This document shows positions 1 to 9,226 of a DNA stretch of 64,000 nucleotides, one piece after another; within the stretch, counting starts at the first letter, position 1, and every line of letters begins with the position of its first letter. The position numbers and the translations under genes were made by a program. Location of the stretch: positions 13,905 to 77,904 of the forward strand of contig CAKSKA010000007.1 in NCBI GenBank assembly GCA_934464615.1, written 5' to 3'. Under the pieces are notes generated by a model that did no database searches, was not told where the DNA came from, and saw only the letters and a program-made list of their open reading frames with translations. The stretch comes from an uncultured Eubacteriales bacterium (GTDB lineage: Bacteria; Bacillota; Clostridia; Oscillospirales; Acutalibacteraceae).

Positions 1-63
1 TCTTCCGAAGAAAAGCAGAAATTACTCAAATACGTTGAATCATTAAAAAGCTCCGAAGTTTAA
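1..63 (+). CDS. 3' end of an unidentified gene
   Basis: Frame 1 is open from the window edge to a TAA at 61-63 and encodes a 20-residue tail, SSEEKQKLLKYVESLKSSEV. The tail is charged and probably helical. It is called coding because the stop lies in the loop of a strong terminator hairpin, a common arrangement for a last gene. It is too short to identify, and chance readthrough of a non-coding frame cannot be excluded. Confidence 0.5.
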   Translation, partial: SSEEKQKLLKYVESLKSSEV

Positions 64-80
64 CTTCGGAGCTTTTTAAT
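49..80. terminator. Bidirectional intrinsic terminator
   Basis: A 10-bp stem (AGCTCCGAAG at 49-58 with CTTCGGAGCT at 64-73) has loop TTTAA. It is flanked by A-runs and T-runs, so either strand gives a stem followed by U residues. It sits between convergent genes: the left-edge gene and tyrS. Confidence 0.9.
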
Positions 81-83
81 ATA

Positions 84-1304
84 TTATATATTGAATTTAT
101 GGAAAACTTTTTTTCCTTTTTTAACAATAATGACGTCTTTGAAATCGTCATACTTAAAGGAATGTGCCGGATCTGTGATTTTTCCATTATCGGCGCTTAC
201 GCCGCCCTGAACTACAAGACGTCTTGCCTCGCCCTTTGAAGCAACAAGGCCGCCCTTAAGCATTAAATCCAAAATACCTATTGCACCGTTTTCAAAATCC
301 GATTCGGTTAATACGGTGGACGGCATATTTTCGTGTGAGCCGCCGTTTACAAAAAGCGAACGTGAAGTTTCGCGTGCCTTTTCAGCCTCTTCTTCACCAT
401 GTACCAACTTTGTAAGTTCATATGCCAAAATATCTTTGGCCTCGTTAAGCTTGCTGCCTTCCCAGGAATCCATTTTGTTTATTTCCTCAAGCGGAAGGAA
501 CGTAAGCATTCTTATGCATTTTAAAACATCGGCATCGCCAACATTGCGCCAATACTGATAAAACTCGTAAGGTGTCGTCTTTTCGGGATCAAGCCAAACC
601 GCACCGTTGGCTGTTTTACCCATCTTTTTGCCTTCGGAATTCATAAGCAGCGTTATCGTCATTGCATATGCGTCTTTACCGAGTTTGCGCCTTATCAGTT
701 CCGTACCGCCGAGCATATTCGACCACTGGTCGTCACCGCCGAACTGCATATTACATCCGTACTCTTTAAACAAATGATAAAAATCGTAACTCTGCATTAT
801 CATATAGTTAAACTCAAGGAAACTGAGTCCCTTTTCCATACGCTGCTTGTAGCACTCAGCCCTTAACATATTGTTTACCGAGAAGCAAGCGCCTACGTCG
901 CGCAAAAGCTCAATATAGTTAAGTTTTAAAAGCCAATCGGCGTTGTTTACCATCATTGCCTTGCCTTCGCCGAATTCAATAAAACGCGACATCTGCTTTT
1001 TAAAACAGTCGCAATTGTGCTGTATTGTTGCGGGAGTCATCAAAGTACGCATATCGCTTCTGCCCGAAGGATCGCCTATATATCCTGTACCGCCGCCTAT
1101 AAGTGCAATGGGACGGTTGCCTGCCATTTGCAGTCTTTTCATAAGGCAAAGCGCCATAAAATGGCCTACATGCAAACTGTCCGCAGTGGGATCAAAACCG
1201 ATATAAAATACAGCCTTGCCGTTATCAATCAGTTCGCGTATTTCATCTTCGTCAGTTACCTGCGCTATAAGACCGCGCTGTACAAGTTCATCATAAATTT
1301 TCAT
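84..1304 (-). CDS. tyrS: Tyrosyl-tRNA synthetase
   Basis: This 406-residue class Ic synthetase charges tRNA-Tyr in the cytoplasm. The HIGH motif appears as HVGH at residues 45-48 after GFDPTADSL, and the KMSKS loop as KMGKT at 227-231. A GGDDQW segment near 190 belongs to the tyrosine/tRNA pocket. The last 60 or so residues form an S4-like RNA-binding domain. Length is normal for bacterial TyrS. The ATG follows a GGAG site and lies 14 nt inside the end of recN, so translation is probably coupled. It is the last gene of the nusB operon. No T-box leader is present, because the gene has no leader of its own; this differs from many Firmicute tyrS genes. Confidence 0.97.
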   Translation of the reverse strand: MKIYDELVQRGLIAQVTDEDEIRELIDNGKAVFYIGFDPTADSLHVGHFMALCLMKRLQMAGNRPIALIGGGTGYIGDPSGRSDMRTLMTPATIQHNCDCFKKQMSRFIEFGEGKAMMVNNADWLLKLNYIELLRDVGACFSVNNMLRAECYKQRMEKGLSFLEFNYMIMQSYDFYHLFKEYGCNMQFGGDDQWSNMLGGTELIRRKLGKDAYAMTITLLMNSEGKKMGKTANGAVWLDPEKTTPYEFYQYWRNVGDADVLKCIRMLTFLPLEEINKMDSWEGSKLNEAKDILAYELTKLVHGEEEAEKARETSRSLFVNGGSHENMPSTVLTESDFENGAIGILDLMLKGGLVASKGEARRLVVQGGVSADNGKITDPAHSFKYDDFKDVIIVKKGKKVFHKFNI

Positions 1305-2964
1305 TTTTCATACTCCTATCAAGTAATTCTTTTGCGGAATTAAACATATTTTCCGTTATTTCAGTACCCGACATAATCCTTGCAAGTTCTGCAATTCTAC
1401 TATTATAATCGAGTTGTTTTACCGTTGTATAAGTCCTGCCGTTGTTTGTATTTTTTTCAATAAGCATATGGTTTTGTGCATATGCCGCAATTTGTGCAAG
1501 GTGTGTAACGCATATTACCTGTACGTTATTCGCCAGCTGCCGCAATTTATAAGCAACCTTTGTGGCAGCGTGTCCGCTGATTCCCGTATCAATTTCATCA
1601 AATATTAATGTTGCAACCTCGTCTTTATCGGATAATATACTTTTAATTGCAAGCATTACACGCGAAAGTTCACCGCCCGAAGCGATTTTGCTAAGCGGCT
1701 TAAGTTCTTCTCCCGCATTGGCGGAAATAAGGAATTCGACCGCATCACAGCCGTTTTTGCCGTATTTGCCTTTTTTAAAATCAACATTAAACCTGATATT
1801 CGGCATATCCAAAAATTTTAAAGCATTACAAACATTATCCGAGAAGATTCTGGCAGCTTTTTTTCGTGACTCCGACAGTTTTTCGGCCTTTTCGATAAGC
1901 GCTTTTTCAGCCGATTCAAGTTCGTCTTCAAGCTGCGCTTCCCTGCTTTCGGCAAAGACTATGTTGTCAAGGCTTAATTTCGCATTACTTAAAAATTCAA
2001 GCATTGACTGTTCGCTGCCACCGTATTTTAACATAAGTGAGTGTAATAAATCAAGTCTGTTTTGAATTTCCTCAATATTTAACTCGGTATGCAGTTCACT
2101 TTCGATATAATTTTGCAGTTCCGCCGAAACATCCGTTAAATCGTTTTGAATAGCGGTTAATTTTTCTGCAATTTTATCGGTTCTGACGGTATTGACACCC
2201 ACAACCGATTTCGCCGCATCGGCCAGCAATTCGCAAATGCCGGGGTTTTCGTTTCCCCTAAGCAGTAAATCCGCACTTTTAAGTAATTTGCAGTTCTTCT
2301 CAAAATTCTGCGCCGCTTTCAACTGTTCTTTCAGCTTATCGTGCTCACCGATTTTAATATCGGCATTTTCAAGTTCATTTATCTGATATTTTAAAAGTTC
2401 GGTTTTTCTTTCTTTTTCTTCCTCGTCGGTCTGTAATGTCGAAAGTTCTTTCCTGATTGACAAAAATCTTTTAAATTCCGCATAATAATCATCTTTTATT
2501 TTTTGATTATCTGCCAGTTTATCTATAAAAGAACAATGTTTTTCCGGATTAAGCAAACTTTGATTGTCGTGCTGACCGTGAATATTTATAAGATATTTTC
2601 CTATTTCACGCACAGTTGCGGCATTAGCCGGCACGCCGTTTACCCTGAACGAAGTTTTCCCGTCAACCGTAATATTGCGGGACAGTATAAGTTTACCTTC
2701 TTCATCAAGTGAAAATCCGGCATTTTCAAGTGCCGATACGGCTTCATCGCCGATACCCGAAAACTGTGCGGACACACACGCTGTTTTACAGCCTGCCCTT
2801 ACAAGTTCTTTAGAAGTACGCGCGCCCAAAACGGCGTTTATGGAATCAATTATTATTGATTTACCGGCACCGGTTTCACCCGTAAGAACATTAAATCCAC
2901 CGACAAAGGAAATGTCCGATAATTCAATTACCGCAATGTTTTCGATATGTAAAAAATCCAACAT
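1291..2964 (-). CDS. recN: DNA repair protein RecN
   Basis: This 557-residue SMC-like ATPase acts early in double-strand break repair. The Walker A motif GETGAGKS is at residues 29-36. The signature and Walker B region (ASGGELSRVMLAIK, then LIFDEIDTGISG) lies near residues 430-470, and a long coiled coil fills the middle. Length is typical. The ATG follows GGCGG. The gene starts 12 nt after argR and overlaps tyrS. The argR-recN neighbourhood is conserved across Firmicutes. No SOS-type operator is visible just upstream, so expression probably follows the operon promoter. Confidence 0.97.
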   Translation of the reverse strand: MLDFLHIENIAVIELSDISFVGGFNVLTGETGAGKSIIIDSINAVLGARTSKELVRAGCKTACVSAQFSGIGDEAVSALENAGFSLDEEGKLILSRNITVDGKTSFRVNGVPANAATVREIGKYLINIHGQHDNQSLLNPEKHCSFIDKLADNQKIKDDYYAEFKRFLSIRKELSTLQTDEEEKERKTELLKYQINELENADIKIGEHDKLKEQLKAAQNFEKNCKLLKSADLLLRGNENPGICELLADAAKSVVGVNTVRTDKIAEKLTAIQNDLTDVSAELQNYIESELHTELNIEEIQNRLDLLHSLMLKYGGSEQSMLEFLSNAKLSLDNIVFAESREAQLEDELESAEKALIEKAEKLSESRKKAARIFSDNVCNALKFLDMPNIRFNVDFKKGKYGKNGCDAVEFLISANAGEELKPLSKIASGGELSRVMLAIKSILSDKDEVATLIFDEIDTGISGHAATKVAYKLRQLANNVQVICVTHLAQIAAYAQNHMLIEKNTNNGRTYTTVKQLDYNSRIAELARIMSGTEITENMFNSAKELLDRSMKNENL

Positions 2965-2976
2965 ACAAAACCGCCG

Positions 2977-3438
2977 TTACTTTATAATTTCAGTAAGTTC
3001 TTCTGTTAATTCCTTAGCAGACGCTTCATCCGCCGTAATGGCGATTATGGTGTCGTCACCTGCAATGGAGCCTATTATTTTATCACCGAAGAGAGTATCA
3101 AGCACAACACAGGTGCTTGATGCCATGCCGGTATAGCATTTAATTACAATATTGTTCATAGCATACCTAACGTCATAAGCGCCTTTGCCGAAAACCTCCA
3201 GATAATGTTCATTATTGGCATTATCCGGTGCAATTTTGCCGTTTTTGGGATAAATATAACGGTAAATTCCGTTAATATCCTGCGCTTTTACAATACGCAT
3301 TTCCTTAATATCTCTCGAAACGGTTGACTGTGTTACGTTAAATCCCTGACTGTTAAGCAAATACTGTAATTCGTCCTGCGTTACTATTACATTATTTTCA
3401 ATAAGTTCTTTTATTTTTTCCTGTCGTTTGTTTTTCAT
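2977..3438 (-). CDS. argR: Arginine repressor ArgR/AhrC
   Basis: This 153-residue protein has the two-domain ArgR layout. An N-terminal winged helix (residues 1-70, with TQSTVSRDIKEMRIVK as recognition helix region) is followed by a C-terminal arginine-binding and hexamerising domain containing GSIAGDDTIIAI near residues 122-133. It would repress arginine synthesis and activate catabolism when arginine is high. It lies between nadK and recN with gaps of 9 and 12 nt, as in many Clostridia, away from arginine genes. The ATG has only a weak GAGA upstream, so translation may depend on coupling. Confidence 0.96.
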   Translation of the reverse strand: MKNKRQEKIKELIENNVIVTQDELQYLLNSQGFNVTQSTVSRDIKEMRIVKAQDINGIYRYIYPKNGKIAPDNANNEHYLEVFGKGAYDVRYAMNNIVIKCYTGMASSTCVVLDTLFGDKIIGSIAGDDTIIAITADEASAKELTEELTEIIK

Positions 3439-3447
3439 TTATAAATC

Positions 3448-4284
3448 TCATTTCTCTTTAAATTTTTCCGAAAGTATTTTATAAAATGTTTTATTGTTAA
3501 GCCGCAGCATTTTAACATTATAGTCCGATTTTTTAATTATTATATCTGTAGTCGGTTTAATAACAGGACCGCGCCTGCCGTCTACTGACATAAATATATC
3601 GCTGCGTTTAAGCGAAAACGCATTAAATTTTACAACAGTGTTTTTACTTAACAAAATCGGCTTTGCCGAGAGTGCGTGCGAACAAATAGGTGTTATGCAT
3701 ATGCTTTCCGAAAGCGGATCCACAATAGGTCCGCCCGCAGACAGCGAATATGCGGTGGAACCGGTAGGTGTTGCAATTATAAGTCCGTCTGCCCTGTAGG
3801 ATACGCAATCGGTGTTAAAAAACGCTTTAATATCAATAATTCTTGACATAAAACCGCTTGTAATAACTACATCGTTAATAGCAGTTTGATGATATGTTTC
3901 CTTGCCGTTCTCCCGCGTTACAACATCAATCATCATACGTTCTTCCGTTGTATAGTCGCCGGTTTTAAGTTTGCTTAACTGTTCAAGCTCGGACGGCTCA
4001 ACATTAGCAAGAAAACCCAGCCTGCCGGCATTAACGCCGAGTACGGGTTTGCCGTGCTTAGCCGCGAGCTTACCGTAACGGATAATTGTTCCGTCGCCGC
4101 CGACCGTTATAATAATATCGGCTATTTCGTAAATCGCACGCTCGTTTACATGTTTATAATCAGTACCGCAAACATTTTCCGGTAAATACGCGTCTATTTG
4201 CATCTTCTTAAAAATTCTGCCCATTTTTTCGACAGCATCGGCGGCACCGCGCTTATCAAGATTAGGCAAAACGCCTATTTTCAA
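3448..4284 (-). CDS. nadK: NAD kinase
   Basis: This enzyme phosphorylates NAD to NADP in the cytosol. The family signature GGDGT is near residues 62-66, followed by NAGRLGFLA and the NAD-binding PTGSTAYSLSAGGP segment. About 278 residues is normal. A GTG at 4293 is possible, but it is part of the Shine-Dalgarno AGAGGTG; the TTG at 4284 sits 8 nt after AGAGG and gives the usual family N-terminus (MKIGVLPN), so it is chosen. It begins 1 nt after the tlyA stop, consistent with tight coupling. Confidence 0.94.
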   Translation of the reverse strand: MKIGVLPNLDKRGAADAVEKMGRIFKKMQIDAYLPENVCGTDYKHVNERAIYEIADIIITVGGDGTIIRYGKLAAKHGKPVLGVNAGRLGFLANVEPSELEQLSKLKTGDYTTEERMMIDVVTRENGKETYHQTAINDVVITSGFMSRIIDIKAFFNTDCVSYRADGLIIATPTGSTAYSLSAGGPIVDPLSESICITPICSHALSAKPILLSKNTVVKFNAFSLKRSDIFMSVDGRRGPVIKPTTDIIIKKSDYNVKMLRLNNKTFYKILSEKFKEK

Positions 4285-4285
4285 A

Positions 4286-5098
4286 TCAATCACCTCTCAA
4301 CTCTTTATGAGAAATATTTACTGTATCCTCGTAATTAATCCTGTCGTCTATGGCAGGATTATCGCTTTTTTGTATATATGCCAAATATTCTATATTGCCT
4401 TCAGGTCCGCGTATCGGTGAGTAATCAAGTCCGATTAAAGAAAATCCGTTGTCTAAAAACATACTGCAGACTTTTTCCACAACTTCAAGATGTACCGACT
4501 TTTCCCTTACAACACCCTTTTTGCCGACTTTATCTTTACCGGCTTCAAACTGCGGTTTAATAAGGCAAACGGCATATGCGCCATCCTTTAAAAAACGGCG
4601 CAGAACCGGAATTATAATCGACAGCGAGATGAACGAAACGTCGACCGACGCAAAATCCAACGGTTCACCGATTTGTTCATCTGTAATATATCTGAAATTA
4701 GTACGTTCGAGGTTAATAACCCGTTCATCACATCTTAATTTCCACGCAAGCTGACCGTAGCCGACATCAACAGCATAAACTTTTGATGCACCCGACTGCA
4801 GCATGCAGTCCGTAAAACCGCCTGTCGAAGCGCCTATATCGGCACAAATTTTATTTTCAAGCGATAACCCGAAGGTATTTACCGCTTTTTCAAGTTTCAA
4901 TCCGCCGCGGCTTACATATTTTAAAGTATTTCCGCGAACTTCTATTATATCGTCCGGTTTAACGGTAGTTCCGGCTTTGTCCGCTTTTTGATTATTTACA
5001 AAAACTATACCCGACATTATGTATGCTTTTGCTTTTTCACGGCTTTCGGCAAATCCTCCGCTTACAAGCGCGGCGTCAAGCCTTGTTTTTTGAGTCAA
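4286..5098 (-). CDS. tlyA: TlyA-family rRNA 2'-O-methyltransferase
   Basis: This 270-residue protein has an N-terminal S4 RNA-binding domain (residues 5-65) and a C-terminal FtsJ-like methyltransferase fold. The SAM-binding motif GASTGGFTDC is near residue 89, and the acidic strand YAVDVGYGQL follows. TlyA proteins 2'-O-methylate rRNA; in mycobacteria this confers capreomycin sensitivity, and some homologues are annotated as hemolysin A. The start is TTG, supported by GGGGAG 6 nt upstream, and abuts the dxs stop. The dxs-tlyA-nadK-argR-recN order is a conserved Firmicute cluster. Confidence 0.93.
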   Translation of the reverse strand: MTQKTRLDAALVSGGFAESREKAKAYIMSGIVFVNNQKADKAGTTVKPDDIIEVRGNTLKYVSRGGLKLEKAVNTFGLSLENKICADIGASTGGFTDCMLQSGASKVYAVDVGYGQLAWKLRCDERVINLERTNFRYITDEQIGEPLDFASVDVSFISLSIIIPVLRRFLKDGAYAVCLIKPQFEAGKDKVGKKGVVREKSVHLEVVEKVCSMFLDNGFSLIGLDYSPIRGPEGNIEYLAYIQKSDNPAIDDRINYEDTVNISHKELRGD

Positions 5099-6925
5099 TT
5101 ATAACTCCCCTTTTATAACCTTTATCATTGAGTCCTTATCAAGTTTATATTTTTTCAAAGCACTCTCAACCGTTGCCGGAGCAACAAAAGTATCTTCTAC
5201 GGCAATTATTCTGTATTTAACGTTAATTCCGCTTTCAAGAACGGACGCACCAACCTGTTGTGCAATGCCGCCTGACAGTATACCCTCTTCAAAAAAGAAA
5301 ACGCTTTTGTATTTGCTGATTTCATTCAGCAACTCGTGTGAAATAGGATGAATTTTATTTAACTTAAGGAAAGCCGTATTACCTGCATCCTGTGCGGCAT
5401 AATATGCATTCGCGGATATTCTGCCGTAAGTAATAATAAGATTTTCCCCTTTAAAAAATACCGTAAAATCATTATCGTCAGGTGCAAATTCAAAAAGTTC
5501 CGCACCGCGCGGATAGCGAATTGCCAAAGGCGATACTGCATCTGCGGATTTTTCTATATAATACCGCAACTCCGCAAAACTTGCAGGCGAAAATACCGTC
5601 ATACCCGGTACGGTACTTAAAAATGCGGCGTCAAATAAGCCTTGATGGCTTTCCCCGTCTTCGCCCACAATTCCGGCTCTGTCAATTAAAAGCCGTACTG
5701 GCAGACTTTCTATTGCAATATCATGTATTATCTGATCGTATGAGCGCTGCAGAAATGAAGAATAAACCGCAAAATACGGTTTTACCCCTTTTATTGCAAG
5801 CCCTGCAGCAAAAGTTACCGCGTGTTCTTCGGCAATTCCCACGTCAAAAAATCTACTGCGATATTTCTTGGCAAAATCCGTAAGTCCCGTGCCGGACGTC
5901 ATTGCGGCGGTTATCGCACAGACTTTGTCATCTTTTTCCGCAAGGCGACAAAGCGAACTGCCGCAAACATCCGAAAAAGTATTCTTTTTACCGGTTTCCA
6001 CGCCGTGTTCAATATCAAATGCCGAAACACCGTGATAATCTTTCGGGGATTGCTCGGCATAATAATAGCCTTTTCCCTTGGTGGTAATGGCATGAATAAA
6101 TACAGGTCTGTTTTCGTGTTTTGCAATATTAAATATGTTAATAAGCGCGTTTAAATCATGACCGTCAACAGGGCCCAAATAACTAAAGCCCATACTCTCA
6201 AAAATATTACTTTTATAAATCGCGTTTTTAAGCATTGTTTTGGATTTAAACAGCTTGTCCGATATAGAGTGTCCCACAAGCGGTATTTTTTCCAAAAATG
6301 TTTTAAGACGACGCTTAAACCTTCTGTAATACGACTTTGAGCGTATAACTGTCAGATGACGTGCCAAACCGCCGACATTGCGTGAAATTGACATTTTATT
6401 GTCGTTCAGCACAACAATAAAATTATTGCGCGCGTTACCGGCATTGTTCATTGCCTCATAAATCATACCGCCGGTCATGGCACCGTCGCCTACAACCGTT
6501 ACGGAATAACTGCTGTCCCCAATAAGCGATTTCGCCTTGCAAATTCCGTAAGAAGCCGATATTGAATTACTGCTGTGACCGGTAACAAACGGATCATGCA
6601 CGCTCTCCCTCGGGCGCATAAATCCCGACAAACCGTTTTCCTGACGTATGGTGCAAAACTTTTCAAATCTGCCTGTCAGCAATTTATGTGTATAGGATTG
6701 ATGTCCGACATCAAATAAAATAGAGTCGGCAGGCGAATCAAAAACTTTATGCAGTGCAACGGTAAGCTCAACCGTACCGAGGTTTGAAGCCAAATGACCG
6801 CCGTTTTTAGCAACCGTTTTAATCATACAGTCGCGAATTTCCGCACACAGTGCATCAAGTTGCGAACTATTAAGTTTTTTAACATCATCGGGAGAATTGA
6901 TTTTGTTTAAAAATTTATATTCCAA
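5099..6925 (-). CDS. dxs: 1-deoxy-D-xylulose-5-phosphate synthase
   Basis: This 608-residue thiamine-diphosphate enzyme makes DXP from pyruvate and glyceraldehyde-3-phosphate, the first step of the MEP isoprenoid route. Visible marks are FDVGHQSYTHKLLTGR near residue 70, the TPP/Mg motif GDGAMTGGMIYEAMNN near 150, the catalytic-Glu segment EEHAVTFAAGLA near 370, and a C-terminal transketolase-like domain. The TTG start follows AGAGG with 8 nt spacing. With the ispA homologue just upstream and ispE at 52282-53133, the window encodes three isoprenoid-pathway steps. DXP also feeds thiamine and pyridoxal synthesis. Confidence 0.97.
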   Translation of the reverse strand: MEYKFLNKINSPDDVKKLNSSQLDALCAEIRDCMIKTVAKNGGHLASNLGTVELTVALHKVFDSPADSILFDVGHQSYTHKLLTGRFEKFCTIRQENGLSGFMRPRESVHDPFVTGHSSNSISASYGICKAKSLIGDSSYSVTVVGDGAMTGGMIYEAMNNAGNARNNFIVVLNDNKMSISRNVGGLARHLTVIRSKSYYRRFKRRLKTFLEKIPLVGHSISDKLFKSKTMLKNAIYKSNIFESMGFSYLGPVDGHDLNALINIFNIAKHENRPVFIHAITTKGKGYYYAEQSPKDYHGVSAFDIEHGVETGKKNTFSDVCGSSLCRLAEKDDKVCAITAAMTSGTGLTDFAKKYRSRFFDVGIAEEHAVTFAAGLAIKGVKPYFAVYSSFLQRSYDQIIHDIAIESLPVRLLIDRAGIVGEDGESHQGLFDAAFLSTVPGMTVFSPASFAELRYYIEKSADAVSPLAIRYPRGAELFEFAPDDNDFTVFFKGENLIITYGRISANAYYAAQDAGNTAFLKLNKIHPISHELLNEISKYKSVFFFEEGILSGGIAQQVGASVLESGINVKYRIIAVEDTFVAPATVESALKKYKLDKDSMIKVIKGEL

Positions 6926-6943
6926 ACTTTAAACCTCTAATAC

Positions 6944-7825
6944 TTAATACTTTCGTTTTGCAAGATAATAAGCCATATTTTTAAGAAAATCGGTATTGCC
7001 GTCAAAACACTCTAGTGCGGATACGGCATTTTCGGTGAGTTTGTCTACAATTCTCTGACATTCGTCAATTCCGTAAAATTCCGTATATGTACGCTTATCG
7101 TTCTTTTCGTCGCTGTGTACAGGTTTTCCAAGTGTATTTTCATTGCCTGTTACGTCTAAAATATCATCGACAATTTGAAAAGCAAGGCCTAAATTTTCCG
7201 CATATTTTTCGGCATACGGAACTTTATCGTCGGCGCCCGCAAGTATACAACCTATTTTTGCAGCCGCGCACAACAGCGCACCCGTTTTATAAAAATACAT
7301 TTCATTAACCGTATCTATATCCGCTTCGGTATTTTCGCTTAATATATCAATTACCTGACCGCCTATCATACCGTTTACACCGCAAAGCTGTGACAATGCC
7401 GACATTGCGGACAAAACCCTGTCCGACGGTATGTTTTCGGTCCTGCCGGCAACGGAAAACGCCTCGGTCAGCAATGCGTCGCCTGCCAGCACCGCAATAC
7501 TTTCACCGTATGCCTTATGGCAAGAAGGCTTGCCGCGCCTGAAATCGTCATTATCCATACACGGCAGATCATCGTGAATCAACGAATATGTGTGTATCAT
7601 TTCAAGCGCCACGGCAAAGTTTGCGGCATCTTTGTAATTCCCTGTGCACAGTTTGTAAAACTCAAGCAGCAATATAGGCCTTATACGTTTACCGCCGTTT
7701 TTAAGGCTGTACATCATTGCGTCCTTAATTCTTTCGTATTTATGACTTTTTACCGTTATAATATCATCAAATTCAGACTCGATGAAAGACGCATAATTTT
7801 TTAAGGTTGTTTCAAACTCAGTCAT
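6944..7825 (-). CDS. ispA: Polyprenyl diphosphate synthase (farnesyl/geranyl type)
   Basis: This 293-residue trans-prenyltransferase condenses IPP with allylic diphosphates. The first aspartate-rich motif is in LIHDDLPCMDNDD near residues 82-94, and the second is QIVDDILDVTG near 216. Length and the DDxxxxD form of the first motif fit bacterial short-chain FPP synthases; chain length is inferred, not proven. The ATG follows AAGGAG and overlaps the end of xseB by 8 nt. xseA-xseB-ispA-dxs is a common bacterial gene order. Confidence 0.93.
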   Translation of the reverse strand: MTEFETTLKNYASFIESEFDDIITVKSHKYERIKDAMMYSLKNGGKRIRPILLLEFYKLCTGNYKDAANFAVALEMIHTYSLIHDDLPCMDNDDFRRGKPSCHKAYGESIAVLAGDALLTEAFSVAGRTENIPSDRVLSAMSALSQLCGVNGMIGGQVIDILSENTEADIDTVNEMYFYKTGALLCAAAKIGCILAGADDKVPYAEKYAENLGLAFQIVDDILDVTGNENTLGKPVHSDEKNDKRTYTEFYGIDECQRIVDKLTENAVSALECFDGNTDFLKNMAYYLAKRKY

Positions 7826-8024
7826 TAACTTGCTCCTTATTACCGTCTATTGTTTCAATTTGCAGTTTTGCTTCTTCCAATATTTCGTTACACTGTTTTA
7901 CCGCTTTTGTGCCCTGTGCATAAAGTTCAATGGCAGCATCAAGTGTGCAATCGTTTTTTTCAAGCTTTTCGCAAATATCTTCAAGCTGTTTTAAAGCAGC
8001 TTCAAAATTCATATTTTTTTCCAT
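7818..8024 (-). CDS. xseB: Exodeoxyribonuclease VII small subunit
   Basis: This 68-residue helical protein matches XseB: FEAALKQLEDICEKLEKND, then a short acidic turn and a second helix ending EEAKLQIETID. Several copies bind XseA and control its single-strand nuclease activity. It starts 2 nt after the xseA stop and overlaps ispA by 8 nt. The small size and strict position between xseA and ispA support the call. Confidence 0.94.
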   Translation of the reverse strand: MEKNMNFEAALKQLEDICEKLEKNDCTLDAAIELYAQGTKAVKQCNEILEEAKLQIETIDGNKEQVND

Positions 8025-8026
8025 AA

Positions 8027-9226
8027 TTATTCCTCCACGGATTTTGTTTCGACCGTAAGACTGCCGCGAAACAATTTTACAGACAGCCTGTCGCCTACAT
8101 TTACATCCGAAGCATCCCGAACGGTAATACCGCCTTTTTGTACCACGGAATATCCGCGCGATAACACCTTAAGCGGATCGCAAGCGCTTAATTGTGCGGT
8201 TAAATATGTAAGCCGTTTTTCCGCCGATGTGCCGATTTTTAAAAAATCGCTGTCAAGCCGTTTTTTAAGGTTATTAACCATATCCTGCCTTTTATCCGTA
8301 AGCAGCGCAGGATTTGTAAAATACACATTTGCGGCACTTGCTTTAAGGCGCAGGCGCGCAAGTTGTATTTTTGAAGAAAGCAGATTATCCATTTTTTCGG
8401 CAACTGTCTGCAATTGCCTGCGTATATCCGAAATATCCGGAACCGCAAGTTCTGCCGCAGCAGACGGAGTCGGTGCACGCATATCGGCAACAAAATCGCA
8501 AATAGTAAAATCCGTTTCATGCCCGACGGCGGAAATTACAGGTATCGGAGATTCATAAATTTTGCGTGCAAGATTTTCGTCGTTAAATGCAGCCAAATCC
8601 TCTGCCGAGCCACCGCCTCTGCCTATAATTATTACATCGGCATTATCACCGTTATATGCGTTTTCAAGTGCGTTTATAAGCGAACTCGGTGCATTTACGC
8701 CCTGAACGAGCGCCGGATATACATAAACACGGCAAACGGGATATCTTCGGGAAATAATGTTAATCAAATCTCTAAGCGCAGCGCCCGTGTCCGACGTAAT
8801 AATTGCAATACCTTTAGGGTATTTCGGCAGCTTTCTTTTGGTGCCCTCGGAAAACAAACCTTCCTTTTCCAATTTTTCTTTAACAATACGGAAATTTTCA
8901 GCCAAATCGCCCGTGCCGTAAGGCTGCATATTTTCGGCATATAATTGATACCGTCCGTCTTTTTCGTACAATGACACCCTGCCGGTACAAATAACCTTAT
9001 CGCCGTCACGCGGCAGGAATTTAAGCAGCGCCGCATTTGTCCTAAACATAACGCACTGTATAAGCGCGTCGCTGTCTTTTAATGAAAAATACAAGTGACC
9101 GCTGCTGTAATGGTTTTTAAAGTTAGATATTTCACCGCTTACAGAAATTAAATTAAGTTTTTCGTCATAGTCAAGTATTGATTTAACATATGTATTCAAC
9201 TGTTTTACGGTATATACGCAAGACAT
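8027..9226 (-). CDS. xseA: Exodeoxyribonuclease VII large subunit
   Basis: This 399-residue catalytic subunit degrades single-stranded DNA bidirectionally. The N-terminal OB fold begins YTVKQLNTYVKSIL and includes VSGEISNFKNHYSSGHLYF. The catalytic core contains DVIIIGRGGGSAEDLAAFNDE and ISAVGHETDFTICDFVADMR, followed by coiled coil. A longer frame to 9310 exists, but the ATG at 9226 gives the family N-terminus, has GAGGG upstream and overlaps the nusB stop as TAATG, so it is chosen. Confidence 0.96.
   Translation of the reverse strand: MSCVYTVKQLNTYVKSILDYDEKLNLISVSGEISNFKNHYSSGHLYFSLKDSDALIQCVMFRTNAALLKFLPRDGDKVICTGRVSLYEKDGRYQLYAENMQPYGTGDLAENFRIVKEKLEKEGLFSEGTKRKLPKYPKGIAIITSDTGAALRDLINIISRRYPVCRVYVYPALVQGVNAPSSLINALENAYNGDNADVIIIGRGGGSAEDLAAFNDENLARKIYESPIPVISAVGHETDFTICDFVADMRAPTPSAAAELAVPDISDIRRQLQTVAEKMDNLLSSKIQLARLRLKASAANVYFTNPALLTDKRQDMVNNLKKRLDSDFLKIGTSAEKRLTYLTAQLSACDPLKVLSRGYSVVQKGGITVRDASDVNVGDRLSVKLFRGSLTVETKSVEE

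Noticed and set aside
316..1343. Open frames on the plus strand opposite tyrS and recN
   Set aside because: They mirror the strong minus-strand genes, lack ribosome sites and known motifs, and are best read as shadows.
2977..3438. An arginine operator controlling this operon
   Set aside because: No clear ARG-box palindrome was found at the nusB promoter, so autoregulation is not claimed.
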